A stretch of 64,000 nucleotides of DNA, from positions 7,016,001-7,080,000 of the forward strand of contig CP069300.1 of the NCBI GenBank assembly GCA_016839165.1, in the 5' to 3' direction. Made by a program: the position numbers and the translations under genes. The notes under the pieces were generated by a model that saw only the letters and a list, made by a program, of their open reading frames with translations, did no database searches and was not told where the DNA came from. This DNA comes from Bradyrhizobium sp. PSBB068. GTDB lineage: Bacteria; Pseudomonadota; Alphaproteobacteria; Rhizobiales; Xanthobacteraceae. Within the stretch, counting starts at the first letter, position 1. Each line of letters starts with the position of its first letter. Shown in pieces: positions 46,098 through 54,985 of this stretch.

Positions 46098-46181
46098 CGT
46101 CATTGCGAGGAGCGAAGCGACGAAGCAATCCATCCTTCAGCAAGCTCGGACATGGATTGCTTCACTTCGCTCGCAATGACG
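46098..46181. repeat. Intergenic palindromic repeat with CGTCATTGCGA edges
   Basis: CGTCATTGCGAG and CTCGCAATGACG form the ends; an inner pair GAAGCAATCCAT / ATGGATTGCTTC gives a long hairpin. Related to the repeat at 40190-40250. Lies between rlmN and the four-helix protein gene. Confidence 0.8.
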
Positions 46182-46209
46182 CCGTGGGGAGCGTTGTCGC
46201 TCACGGCTT

Positions 46210-47424
46210 TCAATCCGTCATCGCCATCGCGCGCAGCGCCTGGCGCTCGCGGGCGGAGAGCTTTTCGGTCTCCGACTTGAGCTGGCCGCAGGCGGCGAGG
46301 ATGTCGCGGCCGCGCGGGGTGCGCACCGGCGAGGAATAGCCGGCGTTGAAGATGTATTCGGAGAACTTTTCGATCTGCTCCCAGTCCGAGCATTCGTAGG
46401 CCGTGCCCGGCCACGGATTGAACGGGATCAGATTGATCTTCGCCGGAATGCCCTTGAGCAGCTTCACCAGGAGCTTGGCGTCATCGAGCGAATCGTTGAC
46501 GCCCTTGAGCATCACATATTCGAAGGTGATGCGCCGTGCATTCGAGGCGCCGGGATAATCGCGGCAGGCCTGCAACAGCTCCTTGATCGGATATTTGCGG
46601 TTCAGCGGCACCAGCTCGTTGCGCAATTCGTCACGCACCGCATGCAGCGAGATCGCCAGCATCACGCCGATCTCATCACCGGTGCGCTTGATGTTCGGCA
46701 CAACACCCGAGGTCGACAGCGTGATGCGGCGGCGGGAAATGCCGATGCCTTCATTGTCGCCGACGATCAACAGCGCATCGCGCACCGCGTCGAAATTGTA
46801 GAGCGGCTCACCCATCCCCATCATCACGATGTTGGTGACGCGGCGCGTGCCGTCCTCGCGGTCGGCCCAGTCGTTCAGCCGGTCGCGCGCCACCATCACC
46901 TGGCCGACGATCTCGCCGGCAGTGAGGTTGCGCACCAGCCGCTGCGTGCCGGTGTGGCAGAACGAGCAGTTCAGGGTGCAGCCGACCTGCGAGGAAACGC
47001 ACAGCGTGCCGCGATCGGTCTCGGGGATGTAGACGCACTCGACCTCATGCGCCCGCTCGACCTTGTCGCCGCTCGGCAGCCGCAGCAGCCATTTGCGCGT
47101 GCCGTCATTGGAGATCTGCTCGGCGACCACCTCGGGACGGTCGACGGTAAAATGCTTCTCGAGCTCGGCGCGCATGTCCTTCGAGACGTTGGTCATCTCG
47201 GCAAAGCTCTTGGCGCCGCGGAAATACATCCAGTTCCAGAGCTGCTGGGTGCGCATCTTGCGCTGGCCGGCGTGCACGCCGATCTCGCCCAGGCGATCGG
47301 CTATTTCGGCGCGCGACAGCCCGATCAGCGACGGCTTGGCCGGCGGCACATAGGTCTCGAGCGGAACTTTTTCGACCAGCGCGCTGGCGCCGGACCCGGC
47401 CTTGGTGGTTGCGGTGTCGGTCAT
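46210..47424 (-). CDS. rlmN: 23S rRNA (adenine2503-C2)/tRNA methyltransferase, radical SAM
   Basis: 404 residues. Radical SAM cluster ligands Cys149, Cys153 and Cys156 in CTLNCSFC, after a ~145-residue N-terminal domain ([20 protein letters not shown]). The dual-cysteine mechanism needs a second Cys near the C-terminus; DILAACGQL (around residue 382) supplies it. Methylates A2503 of 23S rRNA and A37 of some tRNAs. It is a classical long RlmN, as in alpha-proteobacteria. Confidence 0.97.
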   Translation of the reverse strand: MTDTATTKAGSGASALVEKVPLETYVPPAKPSLIGLSRAEIADRLGEIGVHAGQRKMRTQQLWNWMYFRGAKSFAEMTNVSKDMRAELEKHFTVDRPEVVAEQISNDGTRKWLLRLPSGDKVERAHEVECVYIPETDRGTLCVSSQVGCTLNCSFCHTGTQRLVRNLTAGEIVGQVMVARDRLNDWADREDGTRRVTNIVMMGMGEPLYNFDAVRDALLIVGDNEGIGISRRRITLSTSGVVPNIKRTGDEIGVMLAISLHAVRDELRNELVPLNRKYPIKELLQACRDYPGASNARRITFEYVMLKGVNDSLDDAKLLVKLLKGIPAKINLIPFNPWPGTAYECSDWEQIEKFSEYIFNAGYSSPVRTPRGRDILAACGQLKSETEKLSARERQALRAMAMTD

Positions 47425-47498
47425 GAAACCTCAAATAGGCCTTCCAGCCGGTGCTGGAAAGCCACGAAATACCTCGATTTTGCGTTTCCGAGCCGGCC

Positions 47499-48098
47499 CT
47501 AGCGCCGGCAGTCCTGCCCCAGCCGGTCGAGCGCCTGCGCCAAGCCCTTCAGCGAGAAGCTGTCGATCGTCTCGGTACCCTTCGCCGAGACGGCTTTTAC
47601 CGTCAGATCGGCCGATTTGCGCATGGCTTCCACCATCCGCTCCTCCTCGGCCGCATTCTTGATCCAGAGGCCATCGCCCTGCGTGTACATCGCATAGGTT
47701 CCGCCGCCGACCTGCAACGTCGATTCCGAGCCCGGCTTCACGGTGTAGCCGATCATGATCGAGACTTCGTTGACGACCTTCTCCGCCGGACGGGTGGAGA
47801 TGAAGGCATAGGCCGGATCGCGCGGCCGGTTCGGCGGATTGGTCTTCGACGAGGACGGCTTGGCGAGCGCAAAGCACACCTTCTTGCCGTTGGGCGAGGC
47901 GGTGTACGCGCCCCAGGTGCCGAATTGGCCGATCAAGGTCGGCTCCGCACCGCCGGCCGCAGCCGCGGCGGCCGAAGGCGCCGGCTTGGCCGCTTCCTTG
48001 GCCGCATCTTTCTTGGGCGCAGCCTGCGTCGGCGCGAGGGAGATGATCCCGCACAGGACACAAGCCGCCAGTGATGTCAGAATCTGCCGCACGGCCAA
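47499..48098 (-). CDS. Invasion-associated locus B (IalB)-family secreted protein
   Basis: 199 residues. A signal peptide (cleavage near 26, TQA|APKK), then a Lys/Ala-rich linker and an IalB-like beta domain (QFGTWGAYTASPNGKKVCFALAKP, YAFISTRP..., STLQVGGGTYAMYTQGDGLWIKN). IalB proteins are periplasmic or surface proteins named in Bartonella, where they aid erythrocyte entry; their role in soil alphaproteobacteria is not known. Downstream of rlmN's opposite end on the same strand, 75 bases away. Confidence 0.85.
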   Translation of the reverse strand: MAVRQILTSLAACVLCGIISLAPTQAAPKKDAAKEAAKPAPSAAAAAAGGAEPTLIGQFGTWGAYTASPNGKKVCFALAKPSSSKTNPPNRPRDPAYAFISTRPAEKVVNEVSIMIGYTVKPGSESTLQVGGGTYAMYTQGDGLWIKNAAEEERMVEAMRKSADLTVKAVSAKGTETIDSFSLKGLAQALDRLGQDCRR

Positions 48099-48272
48099 CT
48101 GGTTCCCCCATCATTGTGACTGCAAGATGGCCCGGCGATTCCCCCTCCGCCGGCTTGGATGGATAACCGGGAAACGCTTTTTTGGGAAGGCAGTTCGGCC
48201 TGGATGCGCCTCGGCCACAGCCGCACGCGCATCCATTCTTACTCAGCGCTTGTGATCGCGCATCAGCCTTCA

Positions 48273-49112
48273 TCAACCCTTGGCGCGCGCCGCGCGCTGG
48301 CTCTCCCACTGCGCGTCGGTCCATTGCAGCAGGTCCTCGGCACCGGAACTGCGCAAATGCGAGCCGCCGTCCTGCACCACCATCTCGCCATTGATGTAGC
48401 CGGCCTGATCCGAGATCAGGAAGGTCGCGAGATTAGCAAGCTCCGAATGCTCGCCGGCACGGCCGAGCGGATTGCGATGCGACCAGGTCTCGCCGCGCCC
48501 TTCGGGACGCAGTTGACCGGTCGCACCCGGCGTCGGGAATGCACCCGGCGCGATCGCCACGGTGCGGATGCCCTTCGGGCCCCACTCGACGGCGAGGCTC
48601 TTGGTCATCGCCAGCACCGCGGTCTTGGCCATCGACGACGGCACCGTGAAGGCGCGGCCGGTGATGGTCGAGGTCGACAGGATCGAGAGCACCACGCCCT
48701 TGTGCTTGCCTTCGATCCAGCGGCGGCCGGCGGCGAGCGTGCAGTACATCGTTCCATGCAGGGTCGGTGCGAGGATCGCGTCCGCGGCGCGGAATGACAA
48801 ATGTTCGCTCTGCGCAATAAAGGTTGCGGCAGCATTGTTGACCAGCACGTCGATCGGCGCGTCCTGCCACACCTGGTCCATCATCGCCTCGACCGCGGCG
48901 CCATCGCGAATATCGCAGCGCGCGGTCGAGACCCTGGCGCCGAACGCGCTGCGGAATTTGCCTGCGGTTTCCTCCAGCAGCGCCTCGCGCCGCCCGCAGA
49001 TGATCAGTTCGGCGCCGAGTTCGGCAAAGCGGGCGCCCATCGCGGCGCCAAGGCCGGAGCCGCCGCCGGTGATCAGGATGCGCTTTTTCGCTAGCAGGCC
49101 TTTTTCAAACAT
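48273..49112 (-). CDS. SDR oxidoreductase of the 2,4-dienoyl-CoA reductase type
   Basis: 279 residues from MFEKGLLAKK. The nucleotide loop TGGGSGLG fits NADPH. In place of the usual YxxxK the sequence reads VPSSMAKTAVLAMTKSLAVEW, so the Tyr is missing and only Lys remains; this is the mark of dienoyl-CoA reductases (DECR), where a different Tyr helps catalysis. DECR removes double bonds during beta-oxidation of unsaturated fatty acids. Divergent from the quinone oxidoreductase gene with 105 bases between. Confidence 0.83.
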   Translation of the reverse strand: MFEKGLLAKKRILITGGGSGLGAAMGARFAELGAELIICGRREALLEETAGKFRSAFGARVSTARCDIRDGAAVEAMMDQVWQDAPIDVLVNNAAATFIAQSEHLSFRAADAILAPTLHGTMYCTLAAGRRWIEGKHKGVVLSILSTSTITGRAFTVPSSMAKTAVLAMTKSLAVEWGPKGIRTVAIAPGAFPTPGATGQLRPEGRGETWSHRNPLGRAGEHSELANLATFLISDQAGYINGEMVVQDGGSHLRSSGAEDLLQWTDAQWESQRAARAKG

Positions 49113-49217
49113 AGTTTGATCCCTCCGCACTGTATTGTCGCTCCGCCGCAAATCCGGCATGAAGCTTGTAGTCCAAGATCTTGCAGCTCTTTCTGCGTCC
49201 GAAACTCAGGTGTGTCC

Positions 49218-50198
49218 ATGAAAGCCATCCTCTGCTCGCAATACTGTCAACCCGACGATCTCGTGCTGGCGGACGTGCCCGATCCGGTGGCGGGTCCCGG
49301 CGAAGCCGTGATCGCGATCAAGGCGGCGGCGCTGAACTTCTTCGACATCCTGATGATCCAGGGCAAGTACCAGATCAAGCCGCCGTTCCCGTTCTCACCG
49401 GCTGCCGAAGTCGCCGGTGTGATCGAGAGCGTCGGCGCTGGTGTCACTGATCTCAAAGTCGGTGATCGCGTCGTGGCGTCATGCGGCCACAACGGTGCGC
49501 GCGACAAGATCGCGCTGCCGGCGAATACGATCGTGAAGATTCCCGACAATCTCGATTACGACCGCGCCGCAGGAATCATCATCATCTACGGCACCGCGCT
49601 GCATGCGCTGGAAGATCGCGCCAGCCCGAAGCCGGGCGAAACGCTCGCGGTGTTAGGGGCCGCCGGCGGCACCGGCCTTGCGGCATGCGAGCTCGGCAAG
49701 CTGATGGGCCTCAAGGTGATCGCCTGCGCATCGTCGGACGAGAAGCTCGCCTTCGCCAAGCAGCACGGCGCCGAGCTGACGCTGAACTACGCCAAGGAAG
49801 ATCTCAAGGAAGGGTTGCGCAAGCTCACCGACGGCAAGGGCGCCGACATCGTGTTCGATCCGGTCGGCGGCTCTTATGCCGAAGCCGCGCTGCGCTCGAC
49901 CGCATGGGAAGGCCGCTTCCTGGTGATCGGCTTTGCCGCCGGCGACATTCCGAAGATCCCGCTCAACCTCGCGCTGCTGAAGGGCTGCGATATCCGCGGC
50001 GTGTTCTGGGGCGCGTGGGCGCGGCAGAATCCGGAGAAGAACCGCAAGAACCTCGAGAAGCTCGTGCAGTGGACTGCGGAAGGGAAGATCTCCTCGCATG
50101 TCGACCGCACCTTCCCGCTGTCGCAGACCGCGGAAGCGCTGAAGGTGCTCGCCGGCCGCAAGGCGATGGGCAAGGTGATCCTGCATCCGGGCAGCTGA
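49218..50198 (+). CDS. NADPH:quinone oxidoreductase family protein (MDR, zinc-less)
   Basis: 326 residues from MKAILCSQYCQPDDLVL; an AGGTG lies 7 bases upstream. It has the GroES-like N-domain with AALNFFDILMIQGKYQIKPPFPF and an NADPH Rossmann motif LGAAGGTGLAACELGK. The zinc ligands of alcohol dehydrogenases are absent. Family members reduce quinones or act as enoyl reductases; the neighbouring DECR-like gene fits a lipid or acyl-CoA role. Confidence 0.9.
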   Translation: MKAILCSQYCQPDDLVLADVPDPVAGPGEAVIAIKAAALNFFDILMIQGKYQIKPPFPFSPAAEVAGVIESVGAGVTDLKVGDRVVASCGHNGARDKIALPANTIVKIPDNLDYDRAAGIIIIYGTALHALEDRASPKPGETLAVLGAAGGTGLAACELGKLMGLKVIACASSDEKLAFAKQHGAELTLNYAKEDLKEGLRKLTDGKGADIVFDPVGGSYAEAALRSTAWEGRFLVIGFAAGDIPKIPLNLALLKGCDIRGVFWGAWARQNPEKNRKNLEKLVQWTAEGKISSHVDRTFPLSQTAEALKVLAGRKAMGKVILHPGS

Positions 50199-50210
50199 GC
50201 GGGATCGTGC

Positions 50211-50296
50211 AGCCCGGATGGAGCGTAGCGAAATCCGGGACTGCTCGTTCGACTGTGAGGAGAACCCGGATTGCGCTTCGATTCATCCGGGCCACA
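50211..50296. repeat. Intergenic palindromic repeat (CCCGGAT / ATCCGGG edges)
   Basis: CAGCCCGGATGGAGCGTAGC on the left and TTCGATTCATCCGGGCCAC on the right form inverted edges, with AATCCGGGA and AACCCGGATT inside. A second, shorter relative is at 36960-37014. Confidence 0.7.
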
Positions 50297-50298
50297 GC

Positions 50299-50679
50299 TT
50301 ATTCCGCGTTTTCAGGCACCCCGCGCTTCAGCGCAGCGCGTGCGGCTTCGCGGTGCTCCGGCGTAATGTGGCTTGCCACCATGCGGATCGCGGTGGCGAG
50401 CACCGCGGCATCGTCGGTGAAGCCGAGCACCGGCAACATGTCCGGGATGAAATCGAACGGCAGGATGAAATAGGCGATCGCGCCGAGCAGAGCCGCCTGC
50501 ACATGGCGCGGCGTCTGCCGGTCGAACGCGCAGTAATAGGCGGCCAGCAGATCCTCGGCGAAGGGCAGCCGGATCACCACTTTCTTGAACTTGACCCAGA
50601 AGCGGCGGCGCACGCTCTCGCGGTCCTGCGCCAGCCGGTCGGCAGGCTCAAATCCCACGCTGTGTTCAGTCGTTGCCAT
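50299..50679 (-). CDS. YkvA-family (DUF1232) small membrane protein
   Basis: 126 residues. The core LLGAIAYFILPFDFIPDMLPVLGFTDDAAVLATAIRMV is the YkvA/DUF1232 signature, an amphipathic helix pair with a DFIPD motif. No function is established. Its C-terminus has several Arg/Ala and Glu. The gene is alone. Confidence 0.92.
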   Translation of the reverse strand: MATTEHSVGFEPADRLAQDRESVRRRFWVKFKKVVIRLPFAEDLLAAYYCAFDRQTPRHVQAALLGAIAYFILPFDFIPDMLPVLGFTDDAAVLATAIRMVASHITPEHREAARAALKRGVPENAE

Positions 50680-50761
50680 CGCAAGGTTCCCTACTCCTGC
50701 GGCGAACGCTTACGAATCTGGGGACGTCGAATGGCGGCCGCAAGGTTGTGGAGCAGCAGGG

Positions 50762-51067
50762 TCAGTTGACCCCGAGCTGCCTTGCGATCGCATTCATGGC
50801 CTTGGCGAGGTCGATATCGCGCTTGGTCACCCCGCCGACGTCGTGGGTCGCCAGCACGACTTCGACCGTCTTGTAGACGTTCTTCCATTCCGGGTGATGG
50901 TCGTTCTTCTCGGCGACCAGGGCAGCGCGCGCCATGAAGCCGAAGGCCTCGTTGAAGTCCTTGAATACGAAGGTCTTTGCAATCGCCTCGCGTCCGGCCA
51001 GCTCGGTCCAGCCGGCCAGTTCCCAGAGCGCGGCCTTTGTTGCTTCCGCTGACAGCTTTTCGACCAT
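50762..51067 (-). CDS. Pterin-4-alpha-carbinolamine dehydratase
   Basis: 101 residues from MVEKLS; a strong GGGAG lies before this ATG and the in-frame extension of 54 codons upstream (crossing a repeat) is rejected. [36 protein letters not shown] carries the active His-His and Asp of PCD/DCoH. It recycles tetrahydrobiopterin-type cofactors after phenylalanine hydroxylase action; no phhA is in the window. Confidence 0.95.
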   Translation of the reverse strand: MVEKLSAEATKAALWELAGWTELAGREAIAKTFVFKDFNEAFGFMARAALVAEKNDHHPEWKNVYKTVEVVLATHDVGGVTKRDIDLAKAMNAIARQLGVN

Positions 51068-51098
51068 GGTAACACTCCCGTTTGCCGCCGACCTTAAC

Positions 51099-51198
51099 CT
51101 AGAGCCTTTTCCGTTCCGATTGAATCGGAACGGGGCTCTAGATTCCAGGTTTGACGCGTTTTCTCGCGCGAACCGGTGTCCACTTCGCGGGAAAACGC
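51099..51198. repeat. RIME-like repeat of Rhizobiales
   Basis: First half: CTAGAGCC...GGCTCTAG with inner arms CCGTTCCGATT / AATCGGAACGG (51099-51141). Second half: GCGTTTTC...GAAAACGC (51156-51197) with ACCGGTGTCCACTTCGC inside. Both halves are palindromes that could fold in RNA. The sequence matches in character the rhizobial intergenic mosaic elements. Confidence 0.75.
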
Positions 51199-51380
51199 CC
51201 TGCCAAGCGGCCTCCGGGATGGGATCCAAGCCGAAATTAGGGCCGAAATCGCGTCCTATCGCCGCTGGTAACCATGACGGAGATGTAACATCTGTGGGCC
51301 CAGGAATTTGCTACAAAAGCAGGATATGTGCGCGTTGGTAGTTTTGCGAGATTGAGCCCCGACGATTGTTTGCGAGATCG
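51199..51380. other. Gap upstream of the TAXI-type gene
   Basis: Continues from the RIME-like repeat; no gene, with an AT-richer segment near 51295-51350 that may hold the promoter. Confidence 0.35.
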
Positions 51381-52787
51381 ATGACAGACGGCTCCGCCAG
51401 CATATCGCCCAAGCCGTTGCGCTCCGCCAAGCGCCGGCTGATGTTCGTTTTGATCGCAGGCGCGCTCGCCATCGTCGGCGCGCTGATCGCCGGCTATTAT
51501 TTCGCGGTGCGTCCGGTGACGCTCAAGATCGCGGTCGGCCCTGCGAACAGCGATGACCTCAAGGTCGTGCAGGCGCTGGCGCAGGCCTTCAACAACCAGC
51601 AGCATACCCAGGTCAAACTCCGACCGGTGCAGACCGACGGCGCCAGCGCCAGCGCGCAGACGCTGGCCGACGGCAAGGCCGATCTCGCCATCATTCGCGG
51701 CGACCTCGACGTGCCGAAGAACGCACAAGCCGTCGCGGTGCTGCGCAAGAATGTCGTGGTGATGTGGGTTCCACCCTCTGCAAAGGGCAAGGGCCGCAAG
51801 GCTGCGAAGATCACCAAGATCGCGCAACTCGCCGGCCGCAAGATCGGCGTCGTCGGCCGTACCCCCGCCAATGTCAATCTGCTGAAGCTGATCCTGACGC
51901 AATACGGCGTCGACCCGATGAAGGTCGAGATCGTGCAATTCCCGGCCAATGAGGCGGTCGACGCCATCAAGAACCTGAAGGCCGACGCCTATCTCGCCGT
52001 CGGCCCGGCCAACAGCAAAGTCACGATCGATGCGATCACGGCATCGACCAAGGACGGCGGCGAGCCGACTTTCCTTCCGATCGATGCGTCCGAGGCGATC
52101 GCGCAGAACCATCCGGCCTATGAGGCCGCTGAAATCCCCGCCGGCTCGCTCGGCTCGGCCGACCGGCCCGAGGATGAGGTGAAGACGATCAGCTTCTCGC
52201 ACCACATCGTGGCGCGGAAGGGCTTGTCGGACGCGACGGTCGCAGCCTTCACCCGGCAATTGTTCGCGATCCGGCAGTCGCTCAAGAACGACTTCCCGCT
52301 CGCCGCCAAGATCGAGACCCCCGACACCGACAAGGATGCCACCATTCCGGTACATCCGGGCGCGGCCGCCTTCGTCGACGGCGAGGAGAAGACCTTCCTC
52401 GACCGCTACAGCGACTACATCTGGTGGAGTCTGATGGCGTTCTCCGCGATGGGCTCGGCCGGCGCGTGGTTCGCCGGCTATCTCAAGCAGGACGAGCGCA
52501 ACACCAACACCTCGCAGCGCGAGCGCCTGCTCGAGATGCTGAAGACCGCGCGGCAGAGCGATTCGACCGAAGAGCTCGACCAGTTGCAGGCGGAGGCCGA
52601 CGACATCCTGCGCCACACGCTGGACTGCTTCGAGCATGGCGCGATCGAGGAAGGCACGCTGACCGCATTCAACATCGCGCTGGAGCAGTTCCACAACGCG
52701 GTTGCCGACCGCAAGGCGCTGCTGCTGAGCATGCCGCAGAATCTGCAGCGGACTGCGACGCAATTCAGGGCGGCGGGCACGGCGTAA
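51381..52787 (+). CDS. Membrane-anchored TAXI-family TRAP solute-binding-like protein
   Basis: 468 residues from ATG 51381 (TTG at 51366 is an alternative). A first membrane helix at 20-41 is followed by a TAXI-type periplasmic binding domain (VTLKIAVGPANSDDLKVVQALAQAF... to about 335). A second membrane helix lies at about 345-365 (IWWSLMAFSAMGSAGAWFAGYL), followed by a cytoplasmic 100-residue helical tail. No TRAP membrane subunits are next to it, and TAXI proteins are normally free in the periplasm, so this orphan form may be a sensor. Confidence 0.78.
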   Translation: MTDGSASISPKPLRSAKRRLMFVLIAGALAIVGALIAGYYFAVRPVTLKIAVGPANSDDLKVVQALAQAFNNQQHTQVKLRPVQTDGASASAQTLADGKADLAIIRGDLDVPKNAQAVAVLRKNVVVMWVPPSAKGKGRKAAKITKIAQLAGRKIGVVGRTPANVNLLKLILTQYGVDPMKVEIVQFPANEAVDAIKNLKADAYLAVGPANSKVTIDAITASTKDGGEPTFLPIDASEAIAQNHPAYEAAEIPAGSLGSADRPEDEVKTISFSHHIVARKGLSDATVAAFTRQLFAIRQSLKNDFPLAAKIETPDTDKDATIPVHPGAAAFVDGEEKTFLDRYSDYIWWSLMAFSAMGSAGAWFAGYLKQDERNTNTSQRERLLEMLKTARQSDSTEELDQLQAEADDILRHTLDCFEHGAIEEGTLTAFNIALEQFHNAVADRKALLLSMPQNLQRTATQFRAAGTA

Positions 52788-52904
52788 CTTGGTTACTCGC
52801 GTCCGGTTCTTGAGCGTCGTTCCTGGAATGACGGCGGAGACGACCGGTGGTGCAAACAGACGAAAAAGCGTGACTGGTGCTGGTTGCAGGGTCTAGTAGA
52901 CGGC

Positions 52905-53135
52905 ATGCTGCTTAACACTTTCACTGGTGTAGCGTTGGGCGTTGCAATGTGCGTGGCGCTAGGCTTTTACGCTTTGATGCAAGACCGCCTGAGACGCAGG
53001 CTCAATATAACGGTGTTTTCCCCCTCATCATGGCTAAATGCCTTTAAGGTTTTCTCAGTGCGAGAATTCTATCTCGGTCTCGCAGCGTTCGCTGTGATGC
53101 TGATCATCTGCGGCATCGCCGCCTACTTGAACTAG
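52905..53135 (+). CDS. Small two-helix membrane protein of unknown function
   Basis: 76 residues from this ATG; a TTG at 52884 would add seven. Two hydrophobic segments (FTGVALGVAMCVALGFYALM and FYLGLAAFAVMLIICGIAAYL) surround a basic loop (RRRLN). There is no strong ribosome site and GC is lower than in neighbours (55% in 52921-52980), so it may be foreign or recent. No family recognised. Confidence 0.45.
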   Translation: MLLNTFTGVALGVAMCVALGFYALMQDRLRRRLNITVFSPSSWLNAFKVFSVREFYLGLAAFAVMLIICGIAAYLN

Positions 53136-53284
53136 CCAAACGAGGGGAAAATTTCTCCCTCACATCCCCAAAAGCGGTCACCCGCCGCGCCTGACCACGC
53201 CCGCTGTAATCTCACCGTCATGGAATTTTCCTACCTCTCTGCTCGCCCGCGTCGCATTGTCGCTGTGACCTTAAGGAGGCCCCC

Positions 53285-54847
53285 ATGACGATCCGGTTCT
53301 CGCGAAACCTCACCCGCCGACGCTTTCTTTCCACCACGGCTGCGGCCGGCGTCGGCGTGATCGCGATGCCGTATCTGTCGCGCGCCGCCGATCGCCCCGT
53401 GATCACCCATGGCGTGCAGTCCGGCGATGTCGGCATCGACGGCGGTGTGGTGTGGGCGCGCGCGGACCGGCCGTCGCAGATGATGGTCGAGGTCGCCACC
53501 ACGGAATCGTTCAAGGACGCCCGCGCGCTGCCGCCGATCACGGCGCTGCCGGAGAGCGACTTCACGGCAAAGATGCTGCTGGAGAACCTGCCGTCCGGCC
53601 AGGACATCTTCTATCGGGTCCGCTTCCGCGACCTCGCCCATATCGACATTGCCGGCGAGCCTGTGGTCGGCCGCTTCCGTACCGCGCCGAGCGATCGCCG
53701 CGACGTCTCCTTCGTGTGGGGCGGCGACGTCGCCGGCCAGGGCTGGGGCATCAACCCCGACGACGGCGGCATGATCACCTTCGCCGCGATGAAGAAGCAC
53801 AATCCGGATTTCCTGCTGCATTCCGGCGACACCATCTACGCCGACGGCGTGATCCCGTCCGAGGTGAAGCTCCCCGACGGCAAGATCTGGAAGAACATCA
53901 CGATCCCGGAGAAGGCCAAGGTCGCCGAGACGCTCGACGAGTACCGCGCCGCGCACAAATACAATTTCCTCGACAGCAATCTGCGCGCCTTCAATGCCGA
54001 GGTGCCGATCTTCGTGCAGTGGGACGATCACGAGGTGACCAACAACTGGTCGCTGTCGAAGCAGCTGCCGGCGGCCTACAAGGAGCGCGACATCACCGTG
54101 CTCGCCGCGCGCGCGGCAAAGGCCTTCCACGAGATGTATCCGATGCGCGAGAGCATCGTCGAGCCCGGCCGGGTCTATCGCACGCTGAGCTACGGTCCGC
54201 ATCTCGACGTCTTCATGCTCGACGAGCGCAGCTATCGCGGCCCGAATGGTCCGAACCTGCAGGAGACCTACGGTCCCGATGCCTATTTCATCGGACCCGA
54301 CCAGATGGCCTGGCTGAAGCGCGCGCTGCTCAACTCGCGCGCCACCTGGAAGGTGATCGCCTCCGACATGCCGCTGTCGCTGATCGTCTATGACGATGCG
54401 ACCAACAAGAAGGGCTCGGAGGCGTTTGCGCAGGGCGACGGACCGGCGCGCGGCCGCGAGCTCGAGATCGCCGACATCCTGCGCTTCATCAAGACCGCCG
54501 GGATCGTCAACACGGTGTGGCTGACCGCCGACGTGCACTATGCGGCCGCGCACTACTACAATCCGAACAAGGCCCAGTTCCAGGAGTTCGATCCGTTCTG
54601 GGAATTCGTCTCCGGCCCGCTGCACGCCGGCACGTTCGGGCCGAACGAGCTCGACAACACGTTTGGTCCCGAGGTGAAGTTCGTCAAGGCGCCGGGCGAA
54701 GCCAACCAGAACCTGCCGCCGTCGGCCGGCATGCAGTTCTTCGGCCACGTCAAGATCGACGGCAAGAGCGGGCAGATGACGGTGAGCCTGCGCGATCGCG
54801 TCGACGCCGAGCTGTGGGCCATCACGCTCGATCCGAAGCCGGTGTAA
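53285..54847 (+). CDS. phoD: PhoD-type alkaline phosphatase, Tat-exported
   Basis: 520 residues. N-terminal Tat signal (LTRRRFLSTTAAAGVGVIAMPYLSRA) is followed by a phosphodiesterase-type beta domain and the PhoD catalytic core: GGDV metal pocket region (VWGGDVAGQGWG), LLHSGDTIYADG, QWDDHEVTNNW and ADVHYAAAHYY. It cleaves phosphate mono- and diesters in the periplasm using Fe/Ca. AAGGAGG lies just before the start. A second, different alkaline phosphatase is encoded at 40-42 kb, so the window has both PhoA- and PhoD-type enzymes. Confidence 0.92.
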   Translation: MTIRFSRNLTRRRFLSTTAAAGVGVIAMPYLSRAADRPVITHGVQSGDVGIDGGVVWARADRPSQMMVEVATTESFKDARALPPITALPESDFTAKMLLENLPSGQDIFYRVRFRDLAHIDIAGEPVVGRFRTAPSDRRDVSFVWGGDVAGQGWGINPDDGGMITFAAMKKHNPDFLLHSGDTIYADGVIPSEVKLPDGKIWKNITIPEKAKVAETLDEYRAAHKYNFLDSNLRAFNAEVPIFVQWDDHEVTNNWSLSKQLPAAYKERDITVLAARAAKAFHEMYPMRESIVEPGRVYRTLSYGPHLDVFMLDERSYRGPNGPNLQETYGPDAYFIGPDQMAWLKRALLNSRATWKVIASDMPLSLIVYDDATNKKGSEAFAQGDGPARGRELEIADILRFIKTAGIVNTVWLTADVHYAAAHYYNPNKAQFQEFDPFWEFVSGPLHAGTFGPNELDNTFGPEVKFVKAPGEANQNLPPSAGMQFFGHVKIDGKSGQMTVSLRDRVDAELWAITLDPKPV

Positions 54848-54985
54848 TCGCCCCGCAGCTGCGACGGAACCGGACGCCGCCCTGGCGTGAGGCAAGGGCG
54901 GCGCGATTGACAGGGGATGGACGCGACCTGCCTCTTCCGGTACCGGTGACAGAGCCGTTATGCTGGGGGCCCGGAGGGGCGGAGC

